Notes under the pieces: generated by a model | What the model was told of the DNA's origin: nothing | Databases searched by the model: none | What the model saw: the letters and a program-made list of their open reading frames with translations, nothing else | Program-made: the position numbers and the translations under genes | Part shown: in pieces, positions 18,441-27,993 of the stretch | How positions within the stretch are numbered: position 1 is the first letter of the stretch | How the letters are laid out: each line of letters begins with the position of its first letter | Assembly (NCBI GenBank): GCA_902556265.1 | Contig: CACDVM010000002.1 | Span: 1-64,000 of the forward strand | DNA length: 64,000 nucleotides | Reading direction: 5' to 3' | Origin: an uncultured Pelagibacteraceae bacterium | GTDB lineage: Bacteria > Pseudomonadota > Alphaproteobacteria > Pelagibacterales > Pelagibacteraceae

Positions 18441-19348
18441 TGTTTAAAGTTTTTGGTTTTTATAAATTCATAAAGGTTAAATCTTTAAAAAAAAACAAAG
18501 TTTTTTTACAGAAGTTCCTTATTTCAAACCATATTAGAGGAACGATAATCATTGCTAAAGAAGGATTAAATGGCACTATTTCTGGTAGCATCAAAGATAT
18601 TGATAAAACTATCAAAAAACTGAAATCTTTATTTTCTTTTAAACAATTTGATAGCAGCAACGAGTCTAAATCTAAATTTCAACCATTTCATAAACCCAAA
18701 GTTAAGATTAAAAAAGAAATAGTTCCAATGAATTTAACTATCAATTCTAAAGAAAGAAATATGAAAACTCATTTAGATCCAAAAGATTGGAATAAATTAA
18801 TTAAGAATAAAGATACCCACATAATTGATACAAGAAAACCTTTTGAATATAGAGTTGGAACATTTAAAAGATCAGTAAACCCAAATGTAAATAATTTTAG
18901 AGATTTTCCTAAGTATTTAAATAAGCTCAAGAAAAATAAACGAGTAGCAATGTTTTGTACTGGTGGAATACGCTGTGAAAAAACTTCTGTTTATCTAAAG
19001 AAGAAAGGGTTTAAGAATATTTATCAACTAAATGGTGGAATTTTAAACTATCTAAATAAGATTAAGAAAAAGGAAAGTTTGTGGAAAGGTGAGTGTTTTG
19101 TTTTTGATAATAGAATTAGTCTAAAACATGGATTAAAGTTAGGCTCTTATTCTATGTGTAGTGGATGTAGAATGCCTATATCTTATAAAGACAAAAGATC
19201 AAATAAGTACGAAGAGGGTGTTTCTTGCCCAAATTGTCATGATAAATTAACTGAAACTCAAAAATCACGTTTTAGAATGAGACAAAGTCAGATATACAAA
19301 GCAAAACAATCTGGAAAAAAGCATATTTTTCAAAAAGAATTTAAATAA
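18440..19348 (+). CDS. trhO: tRNA uridine(34) hydroxylase, rhodanese family
   Basis: TrhO (YceA) makes 5-hydroxyuridine at wobble position 34 in an oxygen-dependent way. Seen: an N-terminal acylphosphatase-like region (RGTIIIAKEGLNGTISGS) and a rhodanese domain with the active-site loop MFCTGGIRCEKTSVYLKK (about residues 171-188). A C-terminal Cys-rich part (CSGCRMP, CPNCH) looks like a metal site. Length 302 matches the family. Confidence 0.93.
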   Translation: MFKVFGFYKFIKVKSLKKNKVFLQKFLISNHIRGTIIIAKEGLNGTISGSIKDIDKTIKKLKSLFSFKQFDSSNESKSKFQPFHKPKVKIKKEIVPMNLTINSKERNMKTHLDPKDWNKLIKNKDTHIIDTRKPFEYRVGTFKRSVNPNVNNFRDFPKYLNKLKKNKRVAMFCTGGIRCEKTSVYLKKKGFKNIYQLNGGILNYLNKIKKKESLWKGECFVFDNRISLKHGLKLGSYSMCSGCRMPISYKDKRSNKYEEGVSCPNCHDKLTETQKSRFRMRQSQIYKAKQSGKKHIFQKEFK

Positions 19349-19356
19349 GGATAACT

Positions 19357-20727
19357 TTGTCTAAAACAATTAAACTAACTAAAGATCCAATTTGGACTCT
19401 ATTAAGAAAGGTTACTATCCCAGCAAGTGTTGGCTCATTGTTTCAAACTTTTTATAATTTAGTTGATACTTGGTTTGCCGGTAGAATTTCTGCAGAAGCG
19501 ATAGGTGCCATAGCAAAATCTTTTCCAATTTATTTTACGATAATAGCTGTTGGTGTTGGTTTAGGTGCAGCAACAAATGCTTTAATTGGTAACTCAATTG
19601 GTGAAAAAAAAGTAAGAGTTGCCTCTATGTATATTGCTCAGTCTTTGATCTTTGCATTAACAGTATCAATATTTGTAACCTTATTTGGATTAAATGCTGC
19701 AAATTATCTTTTAGGAATTATGGGATCTGATGCTGCAGGTATTGCTTTAACAAGAGAGTATCTAGATATAATTTTTTATGGAACTTTTATTGTATTGATA
19801 CAAATTTCATTAAACGGAACTTTAAATGCACAAGGTGACACAAGAAGTTATAGAAATGTTTTAATATTTAGTTTTTTCCTAAATTTTTTTTTAAATCCTC
19901 TTTTTATATGGGGATATGGATTTATTCCTGGTTTTGGTATAGCTGGACTAGCAATAGCTACAGTGATTTCACAATTAATTGGAACAATCTATTTAGCTTA
20001 CAAAGTCAATAATTGTAAGATAAAAGAATATCTAAAATTGCAATGCTTCATTCCCAAGTTTGAATATTTAAAACCGCTAACGACACAAGCTGTCCCCGTT
20101 ATGTTTAGCATGTTATTTATTGGGGTAGGTATATTTAATATCTTATATTTTATTGGACAGTTTGGTGATCTAGCTACTGCTGGTTATGGAGCTGCATTAA
20201 GAGTTGAGCAAGTTTTTTTACTACCAGTTATTGGATTAAATACAGCAGTACTCTCTATTGGTGGACAGAATTTTGGAGCTAAAGCTTATGATAGAATTAG
20301 AGAATTATATACTAAGGCTTTATTATTTGGTTCTTCATTCATGGCAATTGCTGGAATAATAATATTTTTCGGGGCAGAATTTTTTGTCTCTTTATTTACT
20401 GATAACCAAGAAGCAATCACGAGTGGAGCTATTTACTTAAAAGTTGCAGCCTTTATTGGACCAATTTATCCAGTGTTCTTTATTACTACAGCAGTATTTC
20501 AAGCAGTCAAAAAACCTCTTTATAGTCTTTATTTAAGTATTCTAAGATTAACCGCATTTCCTTTTTTAAGCTTGTGGTATGTAATTAATATCAGAGGTGG
20601 TGATTACAAAGATATATTTTATACAATAATGGCTACAAATTGGGCTATGGGGATTGTTGTTTTAATATTTATTGGTTATTTTCTAAACAATGTATTTAAA
20701 CAAAATAAACCTTTTTTTAGTTATTAG
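19357..20727 (+). CDS. MATE-family multidrug/metabolite exporter
   Basis: Twelve-helix inner-membrane antiporter of the MATE family. It begins with TTG at 19357, supported by AAGGA just upstream; no in-frame ATG is as well placed. The N-terminus TLLRKVTIPASVGSLFQTFYNLVDTWFAG has the MATE motif, and the related LFIGVGIFNILYFIGQFG occurs at the start of the second half, as expected from the internal duplication. Length 456 is typical. The substrate is unknown. Its 3' end overlaps the next gene by 38 bases. Confidence 0.92.
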   Translation: MSKTIKLTKDPIWTLLRKVTIPASVGSLFQTFYNLVDTWFAGRISAEAIGAIAKSFPIYFTIIAVGVGLGAATNALIGNSIGEKKVRVASMYIAQSLIFALTVSIFVTLFGLNAANYLLGIMGSDAAGIALTREYLDIIFYGTFIVLIQISLNGTLNAQGDTRSYRNVLIFSFFLNFFLNPLFIWGYGFIPGFGIAGLAIATVISQLIGTIYLAYKVNNCKIKEYLKLQCFIPKFEYLKPLTTQAVPVMFSMLFIGVGIFNILYFIGQFGDLATAGYGAALRVEQVFLLPVIGLNTAVLSIGGQNFGAKAYDRIRELYTKALLFGSSFMAIAGIIIFFGAEFFVSLFTDNQEAITSGAIYLKVAAFIGPIYPVFFITTAVFQAVKKPLYSLYLSILRLTAFPFLSLWYVINIRGGDYKDIFYTIMATNWAMGIVVLIFIGYFLNNVFKQNKPFFSY

Positions 20728-21169
20728 TATTTGTCTAATATTTTTTTTCCTTACTTATTATGATGTTAAATCAAGTGAATTAAAAATAATTGATGGTGAT
20801 ACTATTCATTTAAATGGTGAAAAAATTCGTTTTAGTGGCATTGATACTCCAGAAATAAAGCAAACATGTATTAAGAATAATGAAGTTATAAAATGCGGTA
20901 TTCAAGCTAAAGAATTATTGGTGAAGATGATTGGAAATAAAAAAATTAATTGTGTAAGAGAAGGTAAAGATCAATACAAAAGAACATTAGCTGAATGTTT
21001 TGTAAATGATATAAGTTTATCAAGTTATCTTGTTAAAAGTGGATACGCATTTGCATATAGAAAATATTCTAAGAAATTTATTGTAGATGAAGATTTTGCA
21101 AGATCAAATAATTTGGGCTTGTGGTCTATGAAATTCGATTATCCTTGGGATTGGAGAAAAAAAAATTAA
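20690..21169 (+). CDS. Exported thermonuclease-family nuclease
   Basis: Staphylococcal-nuclease (SNase) fold protein. A hydrophobic N-terminal segment (about residues 8-24) should export or anchor it. The nuclease domain follows: KIIDGDTIHLNGEKIRFSG, IDTPEIKQTC, then QYKRTLAECFVN and FAYRKYSKKF, ending with GLWSMKFDYPWDWRKK. Asp/Arg/Glu catalytic positions of the family appear present. The start lies 38 bases inside the MATE gene; no later Met keeps the leader. Probably scavenges nucleic acids in the periplasm. It ends four bases into the convergent permease gene. Confidence 0.88.
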   Translation: MYLNKINLFLVISICLIFFFLTYYDVKSSELKIIDGDTIHLNGEKIRFSGIDTPEIKQTCIKNNEVIKCGIQAKELLVKMIGNKKINCVREGKDQYKRTLAECFVNDISLSSYLVKSGYAFAYRKYSKKFIVDEDFARSNNLGLWSMKFDYPWDWRKKN

Positions 21170-21897
21170 TCCTTTTGTAGTTTCTTTTCTAATTTTCTCA
21201 CTAAATAAGAAACAATTAATATCAAAACCAAATATTCTAAAATTAGAAAAGTATATATTTCTAATGGCCGATAAGTTGTAACAACCAATTCATTAGCTTT
21301 TCTTGTTAAATCACCAATACCTATAATTGAAACTAATGAAGACATTTTTAAAACATAAACAAATTGGTTTCCAATAGCCGGTAAGATATTTCTAATTGCT
21401 TGAGGAAGAATGACTAACTTTAATTTTCTAAAAAAATTTAGCCCTAGAGAGCTTCCAGCTTCCCACTGAGATTTTTTGATTGAATTTATACCAGCTCTAA
21501 AAATTTCAGCTTGAAAAGCACTTTCACTTATTGATAAAGCAATGATACCAGAGACAAATGGACTAAAACTTATTCCTGTCATGATTGGTAGACCATAATA
21601 TATCCATAAAATGAGAACCAATAATGGTATTGCTCTTACTATTTCCACATAACCTATATTTAGGTAAGTCAAAAATTTGTTTTTAGCTAAAGAGGGGATC
21701 GAAATCACTAAACCTAAAAAGATAGAAATAATTATTGAAACTACAGAGATAAAAATAGTTGTGGTTAAACCACTTAATAAAAATTTTAAATTAGTTAATC
21801 CCTCCATATTATTAGGAGATAGAATTAACCAATTAAGTTCACTCTTGCCACATGAGGTCAAAGGTAAAATTAAAAGTAAAAAAAATAAATTTCTCAC
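21166..21897 (-). CDS. Amino-acid ABC transporter permease, HisM/GlnP type
   Basis: Inner-membrane permease of the polar amino-acid uptake family. Seen: GLTTTIFISVVSIIISIFLGLVIS (first helix region), YVEIVRAIPLLVLILWIYYGLP, and the EAA loop FQAEIFRAGINSIKKSQWEAGSSLGLNFF (about residues 130-158). Odd: it opens with MRNLFFLLLILPLTSCGKSE, a lipoprotein-like signal with Cys16 in a lipobox-like LTSC. An ATG at codon 31 gives a more usual N-terminus. The binding-protein gene lies 40 bases upstream on the same strand. No ATPase gene is nearby. Confidence 0.88.
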   Translation of the reverse strand: MRNLFFLLLILPLTSCGKSELNWLILSPNNMEGLTNLKFLLSGLTTTIFISVVSIIISIFLGLVISIPSLAKNKFLTYLNIGYVEIVRAIPLLVLILWIYYGLPIMTGISFSPFVSGIIALSISESAFQAEIFRAGINSIKKSQWEAGSSLGLNFFRKLKLVILPQAIRNILPAIGNQFVYVLKMSSLVSIIGIGDLTRKANELVVTTYRPLEIYTFLILEYLVLILIVSYLVRKLEKKLQKD

Positions 21898-21937
21898 TCA
21901 TAAAGTTATAAAGAATTAAAAATTAATTACTAATTGA

Positions 21938-22705
21938 TTATAGGCTTTTTAAATTATATTTAGATAGTAACTTAGTGAAGAAGCCTGATGACTTTTTCTT
22001 TTTTATCCAATCATTAACGTAACTATTCCATTTATTATCACCTTTTGGAACCATCATCGCTAAGAATGCTGGATTTTTTTCTCCATCAGGAACGATTGCT
22101 AATTGTGGGTATTTAATAACCAATTTATTGGCTTCTGTTGAACTAGTTATATTTCCATCAGCTCTTCCAGCTAAAACTTCCTGAAAATCTCTAGCAGGAG
22201 CCTCTACTGAGTTTAATTTTGATTTTGGAAAGAATTCTTTTGCTTTTTCTTCTTGTGATGTTCCAAGAGTAGTAGCAATTGTTACATTTGAATTATTTAG
22301 AGAGTCCCATGTTGGGAATTTTTTTAAATTTTTCTTAAGCACCAACGGAACAGTTCCATATTTGTAATATGTATCTGTAAATCCTGCCACCTCAGCTCTT
22401 TTGGGAGTTTTTGTTACACTTGTAGAAATATCATATCTTTCAGAAGTAATACCTGAAACTATTGTTTTCCATTCAGCAGGGACAAATTCTATTTTAACGC
22501 CCATGTCTTTTGCAAGTTCATTCATTACATCAATATCAAATCCTTTATATTTATTTGTTGCTGGATCCTTCATAGTCATAGGATCCCAATCACCAGTTGT
22601 TCCAACTTTTAAAACTCCTGATGATAATATCTTATCTAAGTTTGATTCTGCGTTTAAAGAAAAGGGTAAAAGAGCAAATAATGCTATAAGAAATATTTTT
22701 TTCAT
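21938..22705 (-). CDS. Amino-acid ABC transporter periplasmic binding protein
   Basis: Family 3 solute-binding protein. A clear Sec signal ([20 protein letters not shown], residues 1-20) precedes the SBP domain with [30 protein letters not shown] and [15 protein letters not shown]. The TTGDW-like start also resembles cyclohexadienyl dehydratases (PheC), which share this fold. The same-strand permease next door makes a transporter role more likely. It starts 34 bases after soxG ends on the same strand, so it may be transcribed with sarcosine oxidase. Confidence 0.87.
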   Translation of the reverse strand: MKKIFLIALFALLPFSLNAESNLDKILSSGVLKVGTTGDWDPMTMKDPATNKYKGFDIDVMNELAKDMGVKIEFVPAEWKTIVSGITSERYDISTSVTKTPKRAEVAGFTDTYYKYGTVPLVLKKNLKKFPTWDSLNNSNVTIATTLGTSQEEKAKEFFPKSKLNSVEAPARDFQEVLAGRADGNITSSTEANKLVIKYPQLAIVPDGEKNPAFLAMMVPKGDNKWNSYVNDWIKKKKSSGFFTKLLSKYNLKSL

Positions 22706-22739
22706 GTTTCTTATTAACTTATTTAAATTTTAAATGAGA

Positions 22740-23303
22740 CTATAATCTTGACGCACTATCATTCATCCATGAGAATAAATGTTGTGAAAATGAGCGTCTC
22801 ACAAAAAGATTTACTTCATTTTGGTTTTGATTATGAATAATTACATCAATTTTTGCTAGAATCGTTTGAGTAACCGACCCTATTTTATTTTTAAAATTAT
22901 TGAAATTAAAGGGGGATCCGGTTTCAAATAAGTCAAAAATTTTATCACCTTTAATGTTTATTAGAACAAATTGATCAGAAACATCTGTCACAGCACCTAG
23001 ATTGATTTTAGAAATATTCTTATTTAATAAATTCTCTGTTTCATAATCATTATTATTTGGATTAGAAATTTCATTTGAATAAATCATCCATTCATCTGGA
23101 CTTAGCCATAGAGCAGTTAATTTATCACTTCTTGATGATGTGTTAGCTTCTGAGGGTAATAATAAATTTAATGATTTACCAATAGCAGATAAAAATTCTC
23201 TTTTTTTACCTCTTATAATTAATTTCATGACAGGTTTTATTTCTTTCATTTGTAAACCCGAATAAGACTTTTCTTCAGTTATTGCATTTGTGTAATTAAG
23301 CAT
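22740..23303 (-). CDS. soxG: Sarcosine oxidase subunit gamma
   Basis: Smallest folate-interface subunit of heterotetrameric sarcosine oxidase. 187 residues with KLTALWLSPDEWMIYS (about residues 61-76), GAVTDVSDQFVLINIKGD, then LFETGSPFNF and a C-terminal VNLFVRRSFSQHLFSWMNDSA: the SoxG/GcvT-like pattern. Last gene of soxB-soxD-soxA-soxG, overlapping soxA by eight bases. Confidence is helped strongly by the operon. Confidence 0.93.
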   Translation of the reverse strand: MLNYTNAITEEKSYSGLQMKEIKPVMKLIIRGKKREFLSAIGKSLNLLLPSEANTSSRSDKLTALWLSPDEWMIYSNEISNPNNNDYETENLLNKNISKINLGAVTDVSDQFVLINIKGDKIFDLFETGSPFNFNNFKNKIGSVTQTILAKIDVIIHNQNQNEVNLFVRRSFSQHLFSWMNDSASRL

Positions 23304-26301
23304 TTAATCTTTTATTCTCCTTGTCTAAAAAAACTGGATCTGCAACAGTTACATTAATTTGTTTACTTTCCATTGGAATAATCAATTTTTGACCCATCAT
23401 ATTTTTTCCGCCTTTAACAACTCCAAGTGCGATAGATTTTCTTAAATTTGGACTATAATAACTTGATGTTACATGACCTAACATCTCAACGGGCGATTTA
23501 TTCATATCACCAACAATTTGTGCACCTTCTTCTAAAACGTCATCTGGATTTTCTGTGAGTAGTCCAACTAATTGTTTCCTGTCTTCTCTTATAGTGTCAG
23601 ATCTATATAAAGATCTTTTTCCTATAAAATCATATTTCTTTTTACTAACTATCCAATCCATTTGTAAATCAATTGGTGTCATAGTTGCATCTGTATCTTG
23701 ACCTACAATAATAAATCCTTTTTCAGCTCTTAATAAATGCATAGTTTCAGTACCATATGGAGTAATGTTAAATTCTTTTCCTGCTTCCATACATTTTTCC
23801 CATACTGATTTACCATAATTAGCTTGAACATTTATTTCGTAACTATGTTCACCTGTAAAACTTATCCTCATTACTCTACATTTAATCTTACCAATTTTTG
23901 CATTCTTAAAAGACATATGTGGAAAATTCTCATCAGAAAAATCAAGATCAGGAATTACTTGTGATACAATTTTCTTACTATTAGGCCCACAAACACTAAC
24001 TGTTGCATAGTGATCAGTTACGGATGTTAAATAAACATCTAATTCAGGCCATTCAGTTTGTAAATAATCTTCTAATTTTCCTAAAACTGTTGCAGCTCCA
24101 CCTGTTGTGGTTGTCATTATATAATGATTTTCACCTAATCTTGTTGTTACACCGTCATCATAAACCATTCCATCTTCATTTAACATTAAACCATACCGAC
24201 ATTTTCCAATGGATAGTTTAGACCAAGCATTTGTGTAAACTCTGTTTAAAAATTCAGAAGCATCAGTTCCTTGAATATCAATTTTACCTAATGTAGATGC
24301 ATCTAATATACCTGCACTATCTCTTGCTGCCTTGCTTTCTCTTTGAACTGCATCGTGCATACTCTCACCATTTTGAGGATAATACCAAGCTCTTTTCCAT
24401 TGTCCTACATTTTCAAATTCAGCTTTATTTTGGACATGCCAATCATGCATAGGAGTTTTTCTAAATATGTCAAAATATTCACCAACATTTCTTCCAACTA
24501 TTGTACCAAATGTAAGAGGGGTATAGGGAGGTCTAAAAGTTGTTGTACCAAGTTCTCCCATCTTAGAACCGGCAGTTTCAGATATAATTCCTAATGCATG
24601 CATATTCCCAAGTTTTCCTTGGTCAGTCCCCATACCTGTTGTTGTGTATCTTTTTACATGTTCGATTGATCTGAAACCTTCTCTTAAAGCTAATTTAATA
24701 TCTTTTGCAGTAGCATCATTTTGGTAATCAACAAAAGGTTTTGTTTTTCCAATAACTTTGTCAGAAGGAAGCAACCATATATTTCTTTTTGATTTATTAA
24801 ACGAAGAATGGACTTCAAGATTTTCATAATCAGTTTTTTTTATATTCAAAAATTTTCTTAATGAATTTGGTACATTGGATAATATTTCATTTAAAGTAAA
24901 ATCCCCGTTACATGAACCTATGCTAATTTGATCAGATGGATATTTGTCTGGAATAAAAACTTGGTCTTCATCTCTAAATTTTAATTTACCACCTGATTGT
25001 GTAAAAAGATGTACAGCTGGTGTCCACCCTCCAGAGATTCCAAGACAGTCGCAAGATATAGATATTTTCGAACCCAATACTTTCTGTCCATCTTTTGAAA
25101 GCTGCATTATTGAAATTTTATTAATTCTTTTATAACCAGCAGTGTTTACGACGGTGTATCCCTTATAAATTTTAATATTATTTTTTTCAGTTTCCTGAAT
25201 TAATTTTGAGTCAATTTCTTCTCTGTTATCAATAATAGCCTCTATATTTATGCCTTTTTTAAATAAGCTGATAGCAGTTTCATAAGCACTATCATTGTTT
25301 GTAAAAAGAACATTTTTTTCACCACACATTACTCCAAAAAGATTTGCATATTTTTCAATAGCTGAGGAAAGCAAAATGCCAGGTCGATCATTATTATCGA
25401 AAATTAATGGTCTTTCTAAAGAACCTGTAGCCATTATAACTTTTTTTGCTCTTATTTTGAGAAGTCTGTGACGAGTTTTATTTTTCCTTTGTTCTACGGG
25501 CAGGTGATCTGTTAAATTTTCTCTAGCTAATAAAAAATTATACCCATGAAAAGCTGCTACACTTGTTCTTATTTTAATTTCTAAATTTTCAAATTTTTTG
25601 ATTTCATTAATTTCTTTTTCCAACCATGAGTTGGAAGTTTGATTATTAATTTTAAAGTTTTCTGAATTTTGATAAATAGTTGAACCTCCTAAATAAGACT
25701 TCTCATCAACCAAAAGTGTTTTGAATCCATTTTTTGCAGCTGTTTTTGCAGCCATTATTCCAGAAATTCCTGCTCCGACAACTAGTACATCACAATGAAT
25801 ATATCTGTGTTCATAAATATCAGGGTCAGGTTTAGTGGGTGATTTACCTAATCCTGCAGATTTTCTAATAAAGTATTCATACTTCTCCCAGAAGCTTGCT
25901 GGCCACATAAAAGTTTTATAATAAAAGCCTGCTGGCAATACTGGACTTAAAAAGTTATTTATCCCACCTATGTCAAAATTTACACTCGGCCAACAATTTT
26001 GACTTGAAGCTTCTAATCCCTCATAGATCTCTATCTCTGTAGCTCTTACATTTGGTTCCGTTAGTGATGTATTATTATGTAGTTGAACTATTGCATTGGG
26101 CTCTTCTGAACCTGCAGTCATTATTCCACGTGGTCTGTGGTACTTGAAACTTCTTCCAACTAAATGAATATCGTTTGCTAAAAGGGCAGAGGCTAAAGTA
26201 TCTCCTTTGTATCCATAGTAAGTTGTTCCATTAAATTTGAATGAAATTTTATATGTTTCGTCAATTAACTTAGTTGTTTTTACTCTTAAATTTTTTGTCA
26301 T
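23296..26301 (-). CDS. soxA: Sarcosine oxidase subunit alpha
   Basis: Large subunit of the enzyme that oxidises N-methylglycine to glycine, passing the methyl carbon to tetrahydrofolate and making H2O2. Order: an N-terminal ferredoxin-like domain (about residues 15-100; YKGDTLASALLAND and RSFKYHRPRGIMTAG), then an NAD/FAD-type domain (VLVVGAGISGIMAAKTAA near 172-189). Last comes a C-terminal aminomethyltransferase (GcvT-like) domain from about 620, with folate-binding features (ASTLGKIDIQG; LLRAEKGFIIVGQDTD). Its 1001 residues match the family. It is three bases downstream of soxD. Confidence 0.96.
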   Translation of the reverse strand: MTKNLRVKTTKLIDETYKISFKFNGTTYYGYKGDTLASALLANDIHLVGRSFKYHRPRGIMTAGSEEPNAIVQLHNNTSLTEPNVRATEIEIYEGLEASSQNCWPSVNFDIGGINNFLSPVLPAGFYYKTFMWPASFWEKYEYFIRKSAGLGKSPTKPDPDIYEHRYIHCDVLVVGAGISGIMAAKTAAKNGFKTLLVDEKSYLGGSTIYQNSENFKINNQTSNSWLEKEINEIKKFENLEIKIRTSVAAFHGYNFLLARENLTDHLPVEQRKNKTRHRLLKIRAKKVIMATGSLERPLIFDNNDRPGILLSSAIEKYANLFGVMCGEKNVLFTNNDSAYETAISLFKKGINIEAIIDNREEIDSKLIQETEKNNIKIYKGYTVVNTAGYKRINKISIMQLSKDGQKVLGSKISISCDCLGISGGWTPAVHLFTQSGGKLKFRDEDQVFIPDKYPSDQISIGSCNGDFTLNEILSNVPNSLRKFLNIKKTDYENLEVHSSFNKSKRNIWLLPSDKVIGKTKPFVDYQNDATAKDIKLALREGFRSIEHVKRYTTTGMGTDQGKLGNMHALGIISETAGSKMGELGTTTFRPPYTPLTFGTIVGRNVGEYFDIFRKTPMHDWHVQNKAEFENVGQWKRAWYYPQNGESMHDAVQRESKAARDSAGILDASTLGKIDIQGTDASEFLNRVYTNAWSKLSIGKCRYGLMLNEDGMVYDDGVTTRLGENHYIMTTTTGGAATVLGKLEDYLQTEWPELDVYLTSVTDHYATVSVCGPNSKKIVSQVIPDLDFSDENFPHMSFKNAKIGKIKCRVMRISFTGEHSYEINVQANYGKSVWEKCMEAGKEFNITPYGTETMHLLRAEKGFIIVGQDTDATMTPIDLQMDWIVSKKKYDFIGKRSLYRSDTIREDRKQLVGLLTENPDDVLEEGAQIVGDMNKSPVEMLGHVTSSYYSPNLRKSIALGVVKGGKNMMGQKLIIPMESKQINVTVADPVFLDKENKRLNA

Positions 26302-26304
26302 TAT

Positions 26305-26580
26305 CTATTTAGTTGGAGGTTTTTCACCCATTTTATAAACTGCTTCAATAACATCATTAGATGTATCTCGTACTACATTAAACCATTTTCTACATCCATG
26401 CGTGTGTACCCATCTTTCAAATTGAATACCTTTAATATTTTTTCTCATAAATAGATATTCTGCCCATTGATCATCACTTAATTCTGTCGGTTGTTTAGGT
26501 CTAACTATGTGAGCTTCACCACCAGCCTTAAATTCACTTTGTTCTCTTTCACCGCAATAAGGACAATTAATTATAAACAT
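26305..26580 (-). CDS. soxD: Sarcosine oxidase subunit delta
   Basis: Zinc-binding small subunit. The 91 residues carry CPYCGERE (Cys6 and Cys9) and WVHTHGCRKWFN (His59 and Cys63), the four positions known to bind zinc in characterised SoxD. GEAHIVRP and WAEYLFMRKN in between are family-typical. The ATG lies on the last base of soxB and the stop is three bases before soxA, so assembly of the complex is probably coupled to translation. Confidence 0.97.
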   Translation of the reverse strand: MFIINCPYCGEREQSEFKAGGEAHIVRPKQPTELSDDQWAEYLFMRKNIKGIQFERWVHTHGCRKWFNVVRDTSNDVIEAVYKMGEKPPTK

Positions 26581-27833
26581 TAGTGTGCCACAGCAGCTGC
26601 ACCATGTTCATCAACAAGATCACCACTTACAAATCTATTAATATTAAAAGCAGCATTTAATTTATGTGGTTCATCATTAGCAATTGTGTGAGCAAATAAA
26701 TCTCCCGAGCCAGGCGTTGCTTTAAATCCTCCAGTTCCCCAACCACAATTAAAATATAATCCTTTAATAGATGTTTTACTAATTATTGGACTTGCATCAG
26801 GACATATATCTACAATTCCACCCCATTGTCTTAACATTCTCATTCTACTAAATATTGGATATAATTCTAAAATAGCATTTAAAGTACCTTCAACTATATC
26901 GTGACTACCTTTTTGAGAATAAGATACATAATCATCAGTACCAGCACCAATAACTAGCTCACCTTTATCTGATTGGCTTACATAGGCATGTACTGCATTT
27001 GACATTACAACTGTGTCAATTATTGGTTTTACAGGTTCGGATACTAGAGCTTGTAATGGCTTACTTTCTAAAGGAAGTTTTAATCCAGCCATATTAGCTA
27101 TTACACTTGAATGACCAGCTGCTACTACACCAATTTTATTTGTTTTAATATATCCTTTTGTAGTTTCAATACCTTCAACGCTATCTCCGTTCCTTTTAAT
27201 ACTTTTAACCTCACAATTTTGAATTATATCCACTCCCATTTGATCAGCGCCTCTTGCATAGCCCCAAGCTACAGCATCGTGCCTAGCAGTTCCCGCTCTT
27301 TTTTGTAAAGTACCACCTAAAACTGGATAACGTATATCAGGTGATGTATTAATAATTGGGCAAAACTTTTTTACTTGTTCTGTGTTCAAATAAACAGCAT
27401 CAATCCCATTTAATCTATTTGCATGTGTTCTTCTTTTTAAATCTCTAACATCTTGAAGATTATGAGCAAGATTCATTACTCCTCTTTGACTAAACATTAC
27501 ATTGTAATTTAGTTCTTGTGATAAACCTTCCCAAATTTTTAACGCATGATCGTATAGACCTGCGCTGGCATCCCATAAATAATTAGATCTTATTATTGTT
27601 GTATTTCTTCCTGTGTTCCCACCGCCAATCCAACCTTTTTCTACTACAGCAATATTTTTCATATTGTGTTTTTTTGCTAAATAATATGCTGTCGCAAGAC
27701 CGTGCCCACCACCACCAACAATTATGGCATCATATTCTTTTTTGGGCTCAGGGTCTTTCCAAGCTTTTTCCCAGTTTTCATGATAAGAAAAAGCATTTTT
27801 AATAAGTGAAAATATTGAATACTTATTTTTCAT
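26580..27833 (-). CDS. soxB: Sarcosine oxidase subunit beta
   Basis: Catalytic flavin subunit binding FAD and FMN. The dinucleotide motif [20 protein letters not shown] lies at about residues 35-54, followed by [18 protein letters not shown], the family-specific segment. The product-side sequence [20 protein letters not shown] near the C-terminus is the DAO-type active-site loop. Length 417 is normal. It is the first gene of soxBDAG. The upstream region has a weak TTGAAT/TAATTA pair on the minus strand; tRNA-Ser lies divergently just beyond. No glycine-riboswitch-like structure was noticed upstream. Confidence 0.97.
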   Translation of the reverse strand: MKNKYSIFSLIKNAFSYHENWEKAWKDPEPKKEYDAIIVGGGGHGLATAYYLAKKHNMKNIAVVEKGWIGGGNTGRNTTIIRSNYLWDASAGLYDHALKIWEGLSQELNYNVMFSQRGVMNLAHNLQDVRDLKRRTHANRLNGIDAVYLNTEQVKKFCPIINTSPDIRYPVLGGTLQKRAGTARHDAVAWGYARGADQMGVDIIQNCEVKSIKRNGDSVEGIETTKGYIKTNKIGVVAAGHSSVIANMAGLKLPLESKPLQALVSEPVKPIIDTVVMSNAVHAYVSQSDKGELVIGAGTDDYVSYSQKGSHDIVEGTLNAILELYPIFSRMRMLRQWGGIVDICPDASPIISKTSIKGLYFNCGWGTGGFKATPGSGDLFAHTIANDEPHKLNAAFNINRFVSGDLVDEHGAAAVAH

Positions 27834-27898
27834 AATTAATGAATAATTACTTTATTAATATTGATTATTCAATACAATCGGGAAGCGACAAATTTCTA

Positions 27899-27990
27899 GG
27901 AAGAGTGGGTGAGAGGCTTAAACCAGTCGTTTGCTAAATGACCGTGCGAGGAAACTTGTACCGAGGGTTCGAATCCCTCCTCTTCCGCCA
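27899..27990 (+). tRNA. tRNA-Ser (anticodon GCT)
   Basis: Reads AGC/AGU codons. The acceptor arms GGAAGAG (27899-27905) and CTCTTCC (27980-27986) pair fully. The anticodon stem is GTCGT (27926-27930) with ATGAC (27938-27942), closing a loop TTGCTAA whose anticodon GCT is at 27933-27935. A long class II variable arm follows, and the T arm has GGGTTCGAATCCC. G73 is the serine discriminator base and CCA is encoded (27988-27990). The 3' end is three bases before the convergent slt stop. Confidence 0.96.
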
Positions 27991-27993
27991 TAT

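Noticed and set aside
21938-22705. Cyclohexadienyl dehydratase (PheC)
   Set aside because: The N-terminal part is similar because both share the binding-protein fold, but the same-strand permease favours a transport role.
24003-25135. Several plus-strand frames opposite soxA
   Set aside because: All lie inside a conserved 1001-residue protein and show no family motif.
27834-27898. Glycine riboswitch before the sarcosine oxidase operon
   Set aside because: Such switches are known in SAR11, but the 65 bases between soxB and tRNA-Ser are too short and lack any such fold.
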